Shown here: piece by piece, positions 8,395-15,878 of the stretch
How the letters are laid out: each line of letters begins with the position of its first letter
How positions within the stretch are numbered: the first letter of the stretch is position 1
NCBI RefSeq assembly: GCF_002887815.1
Contig: NZ_PDHO01000002.1
Span: 371,474 to 435,473 of the forward strand
DNA length: 64,000 bases
Origin: Mycobacterium sp. ENV421
GTDB lineage: Bacteria > Actinomycetota > Actinomycetes > Mycobacteriales > Mycobacteriaceae
Reading direction: 5' to 3'
Translations under genes and position numbers: made by a program
The notes under the pieces: model-generated
What the model was told of the DNA's origin: nothing
The model's input: the letters and a program-made list of their open reading frames with translations, nothing else
Databases searched by the model: none

Positions 8395-9426
8395 ATGTCT
8401 GACCTTCGTGTCGCCGTACTCGGTGTCGGCATCATGGGCGCCGACCACGTCGCCCGCCTGACGTCGACGATCTCCGGCGCCCATGTGACCGTCCTCAATG
8501 ACTACCTCACCGACAAGGCCGAGCAGATCGCTGCGGGCCTGCCGGGTTGCCGGGTGGTCGCCGATCCGCTGGACGCCATCGCCGACCCGGACGTCGACGC
8601 CGTCGTGCTGGCCACGCCGGGACCCGCCCACGAGAAGCAACTGCTGGCCTGCCTGGAGCACGGCAAGCCGGTGCTGTGCGAGAAGCCGCTGACCACCGAT
8701 GTGGAGACCTCGTTGGAGGTGGTCAAACGTGAGGCCGAGCTCGGAAAGCGGCTCATCCAAGTCGGTTTCATGCGCCGCTTCGACCACGAGTACGCCGCGC
8801 TGAAAGCGATGCTGGACTCGGGCGAACTGGGCCGCCCGCTGGTGTTGCACTGTGCGCACCGCAACCCCGCCGTGCCGCCGTCATTCGACAGCGCGATGAT
8901 CGTCCGCGACTCGCTGGTGCACGAGGTCGATGTGACGCGCTTCCTGTTCGACGAAGAGATCGTCTCCATCCAGATCATCACGCCGTCGGCCAACCCGGGG
9001 GCGCCCGACGGGGTGGCCGACCCGCAGATCGCCATCATGCGCACCGCATCTGGCAAGCATGTTGATGTCGAGCTGTTCGTGACCACCGGTGTGGCCTATG
9101 AGGTACGCACCGAGGTGGTTGCCGAAAAGGGCAGCGCCATGATCGGTTTGGACGTCGGCCTGATCCGCAAGACCACGCCGGGCACCTGGGGTGGCCAGAT
9201 CACGCCCGGCTTCCGGGAACGCTTCGGGCAGGCCTACGACACGGAGTTCCAGCGCTGGGTGGACGCCGTGCGGCACGGGTCATCGACCGGAAATTACGTA
9301 GACGGCCCGTCGGCGTGGGACGGCTACGCCGCCGCGGCGGTATGCGAAGCCGGCGTCCAGTCGCTGCGCGGCGGCATGCCGGTTGAGGTTCAGATGGTGG
9401 CCCGCGAGACGATCACGGGCGCGTGA
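8395..9426 (+). CDS. iolG: Inositol 2-dehydrogenase (IolG), GFO/IDH/MocA family
   Basis: A 343-residue NAD-dependent dehydrogenase. The Rossmann motif VLGVGIMGADHVARL is at residues 7-21, the CEKPLTTD segment holds the catalytic Lys near 97, and DSLVHEVDVTRF supplies the Asp and His of the active site. It oxidises myo-inositol to scyllo-inosose, the first step of the pathway, so the entry enzyme is the last gene of the operon. AGGAG precedes the ATG. The frame after its stop stays open for a further 26 codons (see findings). Confidence 0.92.
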   Translation: MSDLRVAVLGVGIMGADHVARLTSTISGAHVTVLNDYLTDKAEQIAAGLPGCRVVADPLDAIADPDVDAVVLATPGPAHEKQLLACLEHGKPVLCEKPLTTDVETSLEVVKREAELGKRLIQVGFMRRFDHEYAALKAMLDSGELGRPLVLHCAHRNPAVPPSFDSAMIVRDSLVHEVDVTRFLFDEEIVSIQIITPSANPGAPDGVADPQIAIMRTASGKHVDVELFVTTGVAYEVRTEVVAEKGSAMIGLDVGLIRKTTPGTWGGQITPGFRERFGQAYDTEFQRWVDAVRHGSSTGNYVDGPSAWDGYAAAAVCEAGVQSLRGGMPVEVQMVARETITGA

Positions 9427-9544
9427 GATGAGAACGCTCGCGAGCTTTCGCGCTACCAGTTGGCGACGATGACGGACTACGTCGCGAAATACCGCGCCTG
9501 CCGGTAGGTGTTGACCCCAGGTAACCGACACCGAGGAGCAGACC

Positions 9545-10312
9545 ATGGCCGCAACCAACGGCAAAGCCATCGACGGCAGCATCGCACTGGTCACAGGCGC
9601 CAACCGCGGCCTCGGCCGGGCGTTCACCCAGGCGCTGCTGGACCGCGGCGCCACCAAGGTCTACGCCGCCGCCCGTAACCCGAGCAGCGTCGCGTTCGAC
9701 GATTCGCGGGTGGTACCGGTCGCCCTGGACATCACCGACGGCGACGCCGTGCGCGCCGCGGCGCAGGCCTGCGCCGACGTGTCGGTGTTGATCAACAACG
9801 CCGGCGCCATGCTGCAGTCGCCGTTCCTGACCGCCGAGGATCCCGATGCCGCCCGGGTCGAGATGGAGACCAACTACTTCGGCACGCTGGCGATGGCACG
9901 CGCGTTCGCGCCCGTCCTGGCCGCACAGCCGGGCGGCAGCGCACTGGTGAATATGCTCTCGGTGGTCAGCTTCTTCGTCTCTCCCTTCAACGCCTCCTAC
10001 GGGGCTTCCAAGGCCGCCGAGTGGGCGTTGACCAACGCGCTGCGGATTGAGTTGCATGGCCAGGGCACGCATGTCGTCGGTGTGCACGCCGGGTTCATCG
10101 ACACCGATATGGCCGCGGTGATCGACGGCCCGAAGATCGCACCCGAGGACGTCGCGGCCCAGACCATGGACGCCATCGAGGGCGGCTCGCCCGAGGTCCT
10201 GGCCGACGAGCGCACCCGGATGACGAAGAATTCGGTACCCACCGATCAGACGTCGATCTACCCGGACATCCAGAAAGCCTGGGACGCCGGCAACAACCCC
10301 TGGCGGAGTTGA
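9545..10312 (+). CDS. Short-chain dehydrogenase/reductase
   Basis: A 255-residue classical SDR. TGANRGLGRAF is the nucleotide-binding Gly motif, NNAGAM follows beta-4, and the catalytic Ser and Tyr-x-x-x-Lys are seen in MLSVVSFFVSPFNASYGASKAA. GAGGAG lies 7 nt before the ATG. It follows iolG by 118 nt on the same strand, so it may be cotranscribed with or merely adjacent to the iol operon. Substrate cannot be predicted. Confidence 0.88.
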   Translation: MAATNGKAIDGSIALVTGANRGLGRAFTQALLDRGATKVYAAARNPSSVAFDDSRVVPVALDITDGDAVRAAAQACADVSVLINNAGAMLQSPFLTAEDPDAARVEMETNYFGTLAMARAFAPVLAAQPGGSALVNMLSVVSFFVSPFNASYGASKAAEWALTNALRIELHGQGTHVVGVHAGFIDTDMAAVIDGPKIAPEDVAAQTMDAIEGGSPEVLADERTRMTKNSVPTDQTSIYPDIQKAWDAGNNPWRS

Positions 10313-10338
10313 TCACCTAACGGGCAAGATGCCCTTCC

Positions 10339-11058
10339 ATGGAGACCACGTTTCCCGCTCCGGCGGGCCCGCTGCCTGCCTATCAAGCACGGCCGGCCGG
10401 CGACGGACCGTGGCCCGGCGTCGTGATCGTGCACGACGCGATGGGCATGACGGGTGACATCAAACGCATCACCGACCGGTTCGCCGACAACGGCTACCTC
10501 GCGATCACCCCGGCGCTGTATCACCGGGGTAATCGGCTGCTCTGCGTGGTGCGCACCCTGCAGGCGTTCAAGAACGGCAAAGGGACCGCCGTCGATGACC
10601 TCATCGCCGCCCGCGACCACCTGGTAGCCGACCCGGCGTGCAACGGCAAAGTCGGCGTGATCGGATTCTGCATGGGCGGTGGGTTCTGCCTCGTGCTGGC
10701 ACCGACCGGGCACTTCGACGCCTCGGCCCCCAATTACGGGGAATGGCCCTCGGACATCTCGGCGATCCCGAACTCGTGCCCGACCGTGGCCAGTTACGGC
10801 GCCAAGGACTGGATGCTCAAGGGTGCGGCCGACAAACTGGAAGACCTGCTGTCGACCAACGACGTGCCGCGCGACATCAAGGAATATCCGACCGTCGGGC
10901 ATTCCTTCATGAACAACTGGGACACCCCGCGACCGGTGAAGGTCATCGAACGCGTGGTGAAGATGAACTATTCACGCCCCGAAGCCGAGGACGCCTGGCA
11001 GCGGGTGTTCGCGTTCTTCGGCGAACACCTCAGGGATTCCGGGCCGGCCGGTAGCTGA
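10339..11058 (+). CDS. Dienelactone hydrolase family protein
   Basis: A 239-residue alpha/beta hydrolase of the DLH family. The nucleophile elbow is GFCMGGGF with Cys as nucleophile, the acid is probably the Asp in SYGAKDWM, and the His lies in TVGHSFMNNW. Family members hydrolyse cyclic or activated esters in the cytoplasm. It starts 26 nt after the SDR stop with no good Shine-Dalgarno; CAAGAT 8 nt before the ATG might serve as a -10 for a leaderless transcript. Its physiological ester is unknown. Confidence 0.86.
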   Translation: METTFPAPAGPLPAYQARPAGDGPWPGVVIVHDAMGMTGDIKRITDRFADNGYLAITPALYHRGNRLLCVVRTLQAFKNGKGTAVDDLIAARDHLVADPACNGKVGVIGFCMGGGFCLVLAPTGHFDASAPNYGEWPSDISAIPNSCPTVASYGAKDWMLKGAADKLEDLLSTNDVPRDIKEYPTVGHSFMNNWDTPRPVKVIERVVKMNYSRPEAEDAWQRVFAFFGEHLRDSGPAGS

Positions 11059-11105
11059 GGCTCCCGAGTACGACCGTCGAGCGTCCCGCTCTCGGGCAAC
11101 TTTCA

Positions 11106-11124
11106 GGTGTTGGGGCCGAACACC
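11106..11124. terminator. Weak hairpin between convergent genes
   Basis: GGTGTT and AACACC form a 6-bp stem around a GC-rich 7-nt loop, just beyond the end of the thioredoxin gene on the minus strand and 47 nt after the hydrolase gene on the plus strand. No U-tract is present, so this is only a candidate terminator. Confidence 0.3.
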
Positions 11125-11126
11125 AT

Positions 11127-11486
11127 TCAGGACTTCGCGGCGATCTTGGCGCGGACGTCTTCCATGTCGAGTTCCTTGACCCGGGTGATCAGGTCCTCGA
11201 GTGCGGCAGCCGGCATCGCACCCGGCTGGCGGTAGACGAGGATGCCGTCGCGAAACGCCATGATCGTCGGGATGGCTTGGATCTCCAGCGCGGCGGCGAG
11301 TTCCTGCTGCGCTTCCGTGTCGACCTTGGCGTGAACCACGTCGGGGTGCGATTTCGACGAGCGGTCGAAGACCGGAGCGAAGGCGCGGCACGGGCCGCAC
11401 CAGGAAGCCCAGAAGTCGATGAGCACAACTGGATTCTCGGTGACCGTCGCTTCGAAGTCGGCGGCGGTCAGGTTGCTGGTTGTCAT
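11127..11486 (-). CDS. Thioredoxin
   Basis: A 119-residue thioredoxin-fold protein with the redox site FWASWCGPC at residues 25-33 (Cys30 and Cys33) and the cis-Pro region EIQAIPTIMAF. A longer open frame exists upstream, but AAAGGAA precedes this ATG and the resulting N-terminus is normal for the family. It lies 50 nt downstream of the sulfide:quinone oxidoreductase gene in the same direction, so it probably belongs to the sulfur operon and may reduce persulfides or disulfides there. It could also be a general cytosolic thioredoxin. Confidence 0.92.
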   Translation of the reverse strand: MTTSNLTAADFEATVTENPVVLIDFWASWCGPCRAFAPVFDRSSKSHPDVVHAKVDTEAQQELAAALEIQAIPTIMAFRDGILVYRQPGAMPAAALEDLITRVKELDMEDVRAKIAAKS

Positions 11487-11536
11487 TGTGATTCCTTTCC
11501 TTTGGGATGCAAGTCTTCTGTGTTGCAAGCGAATTG

Positions 11537-12739
11537 CTAAGCCAGGCCCTTGAGCATCAGATTCCAGTACATGAACGGGAGCCCGTACTTCTTCAGGTAC
11601 CAGTAGGCGCGATGCGGCGTGGTCGGATTGAGCAGAGGGAATGTGGGTTCCAACTGCAGGTCGTAGTCGAACTCGGCGAGCAGCATCGCGTGCGACGAGG
11701 TGATGATCGGGCACGAGGAGTAACCGTCGTACGATGCCCGCAGTGGCTGCTTCGTCAAGAACGCGTCGATGTTGTCGGCGACCACGGGGGCTTGTTTGCG
11801 GATCGCGGCACCCGTCTTTGAGTTCGGCGACGAACCAGCGTCACCCAGACTGAACACATTCGGGTACCGCACATGTTGCATTGTGTGCTTGTCGATATCG
11901 ACGTAGCCCATTGCGTCACCGGTCGACAGCGGACTGGTCTTGATCCAGTCGGGCGCCGACTGCAGCGGGACGGCGTGCAATACGTCGTACGGCAGCATGG
12001 TGTCCGTCCCGCCGGGGGCGACGCTGGTGATGCCGACCTTGCGCGCCGCGGCGTCGACCGACGTCACTTCGGAACTGGTATGCAAGGTGATTCCGTAGTC
12101 GGCGATGACCTTGTCGAGGCTGTCCGCGATCGCCGGAATGCCGAACGGCCGCGCACCCGGCATGACCAGGTGGACGTCGATGTCGGAGAGCACTCCCTGC
12201 TTGCGCCAATAGTCCGATGCCAGGTAGGCGATCTTCTGCGGGGCGCCGGCGCACTTGATGGCGCCGGACGGAACGGTGAACACCGCGGTTCCCGAACGCA
12301 GGTTACGGATGAAGTCCCAGGTGCGCGGCGCGAGGTCGAACCGGTAGTTCGACGAGACCCCGTCGTGGCCCAGGGCGTCCTCCAGGCCCTCGGTGCGGTT
12401 CCAGTCGAGCTGGATGCCCGGACTCACGACGAGCACGTCATACTCGTAGGTCGCTCCGTCGACGCATGTCACCGTGTTGTCGTCGGGGGCAAAGGCACTG
12501 GCGGCGTTCTTGATCCAGGTGGCACCCTTGGGCATGACTGAGGACTCGTCGCGCTCGGTCGTCGAGGCCTTCGCCTGTCCGGCGCCGACCAACGTCCATA
12601 ACGGTTGGTAGTAGTGCTTGCTCGACGGTTCGATCACGGCGACGTCGGTGTAGCCCTTACGGAGCATCCGCGCCGCGACGGTGATACCGGCAGTTCCGCC
12701 GCCGACGATCAGGATCTGATGTTTGGCTGTGATGGTCAT
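11537..12739 (-). CDS. Sulfide:quinone oxidoreductase, type II-like
   Basis: A 400-residue FAD oxidoreductase of the two-dinucleotide-binding fold, with ILIVGGGTAGITVA at the N-terminus and VFSLGDAGSSP near residue 300. Two Cys fit the redox-active pair of the mitochondrial (SQOR) type: Cys163 in KCAGAPQKIAYLA and Cys343 in SSCPIITS. It would oxidise sulfide at the membrane surface, pass electrons to quinone and generate a persulfide. AAGGAGG precedes the ATG. It lies 22 nt downstream of the persulfide dioxygenase/rhodanese gene, in the same operon, which strongly supports the sulfide assignment. Confidence 0.9.
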   Translation of the reverse strand: MTITAKHQILIVGGGTAGITVAARMLRKGYTDVAVIEPSSKHYYQPLWTLVGAGQAKASTTERDESSVMPKGATWIKNAASAFAPDDNTVTCVDGATYEYDVLVVSPGIQLDWNRTEGLEDALGHDGVSSNYRFDLAPRTWDFIRNLRSGTAVFTVPSGAIKCAGAPQKIAYLASDYWRKQGVLSDIDVHLVMPGARPFGIPAIADSLDKVIADYGITLHTSSEVTSVDAAARKVGITSVAPGGTDTMLPYDVLHAVPLQSAPDWIKTSPLSTGDAMGYVDIDKHTMQHVRYPNVFSLGDAGSSPNSKTGAAIRKQAPVVADNIDAFLTKQPLRASYDGYSSCPIITSSHAMLLAEFDYDLQLEPTFPLLNPTTPHRAYWYLKKYGLPFMYWNLMLKGLA

Positions 12740-12761
12740 GGTGTCTGTCCTCCTTGGAAAA

Positions 12762-14141
12762 TCAGGCGTTCTGGTGGGCGTCGTCCCAGGCGCCATAGCC
12801 GCCCAGGATGTCGCTCACATCGGGGAAACCGTTCTGCCGCAACAGGCTCGCGGCGACCGACGACCGGTAGCCGCCGGCGCAGTACACGACGGTGGGCTTG
12901 GTGGGATCCAGTTCATCCAATCGGGAAGGCAACTGGCCGACCGGAATCGCAATGGCATTCGGAACAGCGCCCGCCGCGACCTCACCCGGGTTGCGCACGT
13001 CGACAATCTGTAGATCAGCCAGCTCCGCGGCGCGCTGATCGAATGCCTGGGCGGTCAGCCGGGAGGCAACTGCAACGTCGCCGGGATTCTTGAACATCAC
13101 TTCGAAAGGCTTATCCAGGTAGCCGATCACCCGATCGAAACCGATCCGGGCGAGCCGGTTCTTGCCTTCCAGTTCCTGACCGGGTTCGGTCAAGAGGACG
13201 ATGTCGACGTCGGACGGAAGCACCGATCCGGCGAACTCGGCATAACGACCTTCGAGTCCGATGTTGATCGCGCTGCGAAGATGGCCTTGGGCGAATTCCT
13301 CAGGGGTTCGCCCGTCCACCAGGACGGCGCCGCCGTCGATCGCGGCACGGACCTGGTCGTAGGTCATGGCGGGTGGCATCTTGGTCTCATCCAGCAGTCC
13401 GCGATCCTTGCGGTTGAGGATGGCGTCGTAGACGAAATACCCGGGTGCGGGCGGCTGACCCTCGGTGACGAGGCTCACGAACGTCGTCTTGTCAGGTGCG
13501 CGCAGCGCGTAGTTGGTCGCCTTCTGGTCACCCATCGTCGACCACAGGTCCGTTGACAGGTTCTTGCCGCAGGCCGAGCCGGCACCGTGTGCGGGATACA
13601 CCCGCGTCGCGTCAGGCAGCGTCATCAGCTTGTCGTGCAGCGAGTGGTACAGCTTGTCGGCGAGCTCCTCGCGGGTGAATCCAATCGAGGCGAGTAGATC
13701 AGGCCGGCCGACATCGCCGATGAACAAGGTGTCCCCGGTCATCACGCCATAGGGAACGGAATCGCCGGCGTGCTCGTAGACCACCACGCTCATCGACTCC
13801 GGCGTGTGGCCGGGAGTGTGTCGGAACTCCAGCGTGACGTCACCGAGAGAATAGCGCTGGCCGTCGGCAACGCCCATGGAGTCGAACTCGGTCTCCGCGA
13901 CCGAGGAGTAGACGATCTTCGCCCCGGTCGCCGCGGCCAGCTCCAGGTGGCCGGACAGAAAATCGGCGTGGAAATGGGTTTCGATCACCAACTCGATGGT
14001 CAACCCACGCTTCTTGGCATCGGCCACATACTCCGCCACGTCACGCTGCGGGTCGACAACGACTGCACGGCCGGTGGTTTCATCACCGATCAGGTACGAA
14101 GCGTGGGACAGGCAGTCCAGGTAGTACTGCTGCAGAATCAT
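12762..14141 (-). CDS. Persulfide dioxygenase-rhodanese fusion (CstB-like)
   Basis: A 459-residue three-domain protein. Residues 1-250 form a metallo-beta-lactamase fold with HFHADFLSGH (His56, His58, Asp60, His65), the single-iron persulfide dioxygenase type. Residues about 260-345 form a rhodanese domain whose active loop has no Cys (LLTEPGQEL). Residues about 360-459 form a second rhodanese with the active-site loop YCAGGYRS. This order of dioxygenase, pseudo-rhodanese and rhodanese is that of staphylococcal CstB. It would oxidise persulfide to sulfite and transfer sulfane sulfur to thiosulfate. It is the first gene of the sulfide operon, directly downstream of two CsoR/CstR-type palindromes. 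Confidence 0.9.
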   Translation of the reverse strand: MILQQYYLDCLSHASYLIGDETTGRAVVVDPQRDVAEYVADAKKRGLTIELVIETHFHADFLSGHLELAAATGAKIVYSSVAETEFDSMGVADGQRYSLGDVTLEFRHTPGHTPESMSVVVYEHAGDSVPYGVMTGDTLFIGDVGRPDLLASIGFTREELADKLYHSLHDKLMTLPDATRVYPAHGAGSACGKNLSTDLWSTMGDQKATNYALRAPDKTTFVSLVTEGQPPAPGYFVYDAILNRKDRGLLDETKMPPAMTYDQVRAAIDGGAVLVDGRTPEEFAQGHLRSAINIGLEGRYAEFAGSVLPSDVDIVLLTEPGQELEGKNRLARIGFDRVIGYLDKPFEVMFKNPGDVAVASRLTAQAFDQRAAELADLQIVDVRNPGEVAAGAVPNAIAIPVGQLPSRLDELDPTKPTVVYCAGGYRSSVAASLLRQNGFPDVSDILGGYGAWDDAHQNA

Positions 14142-14184
14142 CGCCGTCTTCCTTCTTGGTCTGTCGGCATCGCCATATTGGCTA

Positions 14185-14198
14185 TACCCCTATGGGTA
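14185..14198. promoter_or_regulatory. CsoR/CstR-type operator 1
   Basis: TACCCCTATGGGTA has the form TACCC-n4-GGGTA with TA flanks and lies 44 nt before the start of the persulfide dioxygenase gene. The motif is typical of CsoR-family repressors (CsoR, RicR, CstR). Confidence 0.7.
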
Positions 14199-14206
14199 TC
14201 ATAATG

Positions 14207-14220
14207 TACCCCAGGGGGTA
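14207..14220. promoter_or_regulatory. CsoR/CstR-type operator 2
   Basis: TACCCCAGGGGGTA is a perfect 14-bp palindrome, centred 22 bp (about two helical turns) from operator 1. The pair suggests cooperative repressor binding at the leftward sulfide-operon promoter. Confidence 0.7.
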
Positions 14221-14283
14221 TCTTATTCCGATGCTTCGAACTGTGACGGACCAGACAATCCGCGGGTGCTGAACCCCTCCTCT

Positions 14284-14303
14284 ATATACCCCCATGGGTA
14301 TAT
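14284..14303. promoter_or_regulatory. CsoR/CstR-type operator 3
   Basis: ATATACCCCCATGGGTATAT is a perfect 8+4+8 palindrome in an AT-rich setting, 114 nt upstream of the rightward rhodanese gene. TATAAT, a perfect -10, overlaps its right edge at 14301-14306, so a bound repressor would block that promoter. Confidence 0.75.
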
Positions 14304-14416
14304 AATGTGACTATCGGAGGAAGCCAGGACGGTCCGCGGTGAACACCGCCCCTTCTGGCATCCCAGGCATCCCGGCCGGCGCATCGATTCGGCCATCCGA
14401 GTGAAAGGCGAGTGTG

Positions 14417-14749
14417 ATGAATGTGTTGGAGATCGACCCCACCGGCGCGATGGAGCTTGTCAACAACGCCGGCGCCGTCCTGCTTGACGTTCGCGAGGAC
14501 GACGAGTGGAGCGCCGGACACGCTCCTGGAGCGATTCATGTGCGACTCGGCGACTTGGACGCACGCACCTTCGAGACAGCCGCGCCGATTGTGGCGGTGT
14601 GCCGGTCGGGGAACCGATCCGGCTCGGCGGCAACGAAACTCGCAGCTGCCGGGTTGACCGTCTACAACCTGGTCGGCGGTATGGGGGCTTGGCAGCGGAT
14701 CGGGCAACCCGTAATCCGCGATAACGGTGCGCCCGGCACCGTCATCTGA
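14417..14749 (+). CDS. Single-domain rhodanese
   Basis: A 110-residue rhodanese domain with LLDVREDDEWSAGHAPGAIH and the active loop CRSGNRS (Cys62). It would carry sulfane sulfur between thiosulfate or persulfides and thiol acceptors in the cytoplasm. An in-frame GTG lies one codon upstream of the ATG; AAAGG with normal spacing suits the ATG. It diverges from the sulfide operon across three palindromic operators, so it should be derepressed together with it. Confidence 0.88.
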   Translation: MNVLEIDPTGAMELVNNAGAVLLDVREDDEWSAGHAPGAIHVRLGDLDARTFETAAPIVAVCRSGNRSGSAATKLAAAGLTVYNLVGGMGAWQRIGQPVIRDNGAPGTVI

Positions 14750-14755
14750 CTGGGA

Positions 14756-15376
14756 TCAGCCGAAGACGCGTTCGACGAACGCCTCCGTGCCCTGTTTCCA
14801 GGCGACGACGAAGTTGCCGACATCGTCGCGGCTGATTGCCAGCCCGGGGCAAAACCAGTCCCCACCGTCCTCGGTGAAGAAGTGCGGTGAGCCCACCACA
14901 CCCCGAGCGCGGCCCTCATCCCAATCAGCTTGGACCGCAACCAACGTCGACTCCGCATCGAGAGGTGCCAGGCCGAAGCGATCGGCGATGGATTCGACCA
15001 CTTCAGTTCGCCCGATATCAAGCCCCTCTTCGAAAATCGCGTTGCGCAGCGCTAAGCCGACTTCTTCGATCAGCACGGGGTCGCCGACGCGGTCAGCAGC
15101 AGCGGCCAGCGCGTATGCCGTCATCGACGTTCTCGGGAAAGCATCGGGCGTGAAGCCCCCGAAGAGGTCGGGACGCACCGACGACCGCAGCGCCGAGATC
15201 TCAGCACCGACGTGGTCGGGGTCAAGCGGGCTGCCGTTGATCAATTCGAGCGGCCAGGCTCGGATACGCAGGCGTGGTTCGGCCAGTCCGCGGTCACCGC
15301 GCCGGTCGACCAGCGTCCGCAGCCCAACGTGGGTGAATGGACACAGGACGTCGGCAAAGACCTCGACGGTACGCAT
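14756..15376 (-). CDS. DsbA-family thiol oxidoreductase-like protein
   Basis: A 206-residue thioredoxin-fold protein of the DsbA/FrnE type. The active site is LCPFTHVG with only one Cys (Cys12), as in glutathione- or mycothiol-S-transferase-like members rather than disulfide oxidases. VVGSPHFFTEDG holds the cis-Pro loop. No signal peptide is seen, so it is cytoplasmic. It converges on the rhodanese gene with a 6-nt gap and lies downstream of the AhpD-like gene. A role in thiol or persulfide handling is inferred from neighbours only. Confidence 0.82.
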   Translation of the reverse strand: MRTVEVFADVLCPFTHVGLRTLVDRRGDRGLAEPRLRIRAWPLELINGSPLDPDHVGAEISALRSSVRPDLFGGFTPDAFPRTSMTAYALAAAADRVGDPVLIEEVGLALRNAIFEEGLDIGRTEVVESIADRFGLAPLDAESTLVAVQADWDEGRARGVVGSPHFFTEDGGDWFCPGLAISRDDVGNFVVAWKQGTEAFVERVFG

Positions 15377-15403
15377 GATCGCCTCCTACGTTAAACCAAG
15401 GCG

Positions 15404-15772
15404 CTACGACGGCTGAGGTCCAGCGGCGTCGGCGAATTCGCAGAAAGCCGTGTAGGCGCGCGCGCCGTAGATGGTGGCTGGGCCGCCGTGCATCATGATG
15501 CTGACACCGATGATCTCGGCCGCCTCCTGCTTGGTGGCACCCGCGCGGGCCGCACCACGGGCGTGCGAGGCGATGCATCCGTCGCAGCCCTGGACGACCC
15601 CGATCACCATCGCGATCAGTTCCTTGATCTTGGCCTCGACCGCGCCGCCGCCCATCGCCGCCCGACTCAGCGCACCGAACCCGTCGTAGACCTCGGGAAT
15701 CATCTGGCGCAGGGCCCGGTGCTGTGGGTTCAGTTCGCTGAGCACATCCGAGTGGTGATCATGATCCGTCAT
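15404..15772 (-). CDS. Carboxymuconolactone decarboxylase/AhpD-family protein
   Basis: A 122-residue helical protein of the CMD/AhpD family. The signature GCDGCIASH gives Cys63, Cys66 and His70, the thiol-peroxidase/adaptor arrangement of AhpD, and is followed by GATKQEAAEIIGVSIMM. It would act as a thiol-based peroxidase or disulfide adaptor in the cytoplasm. The frame is open further upstream, but this ATG yields the family N-terminus. It is followed 27 nt later by the DsbA-like gene in the same direction, so the two are probably cotranscribed. Confidence 0.85.
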   Translation of the reverse strand: MTDHDHHSDVLSELNPQHRALRQMIPEVYDGFGALSRAAMGGGAVEAKIKELIAMVIGVVQGCDGCIASHARGAARAGATKQEAAEIIGVSIMMHGGPATIYGARAYTAFCEFADAAGPQPS

Positions 15773-15878
15773 GCGCGCAACCCTATGTCGCAGGCAGGCA
15801 AAACAGCAGGGACTTTCGACCCTACGACGACAATGCCGACGCCCGAGATTCCCGGGCGTCGGCATCGACATCGCAACT

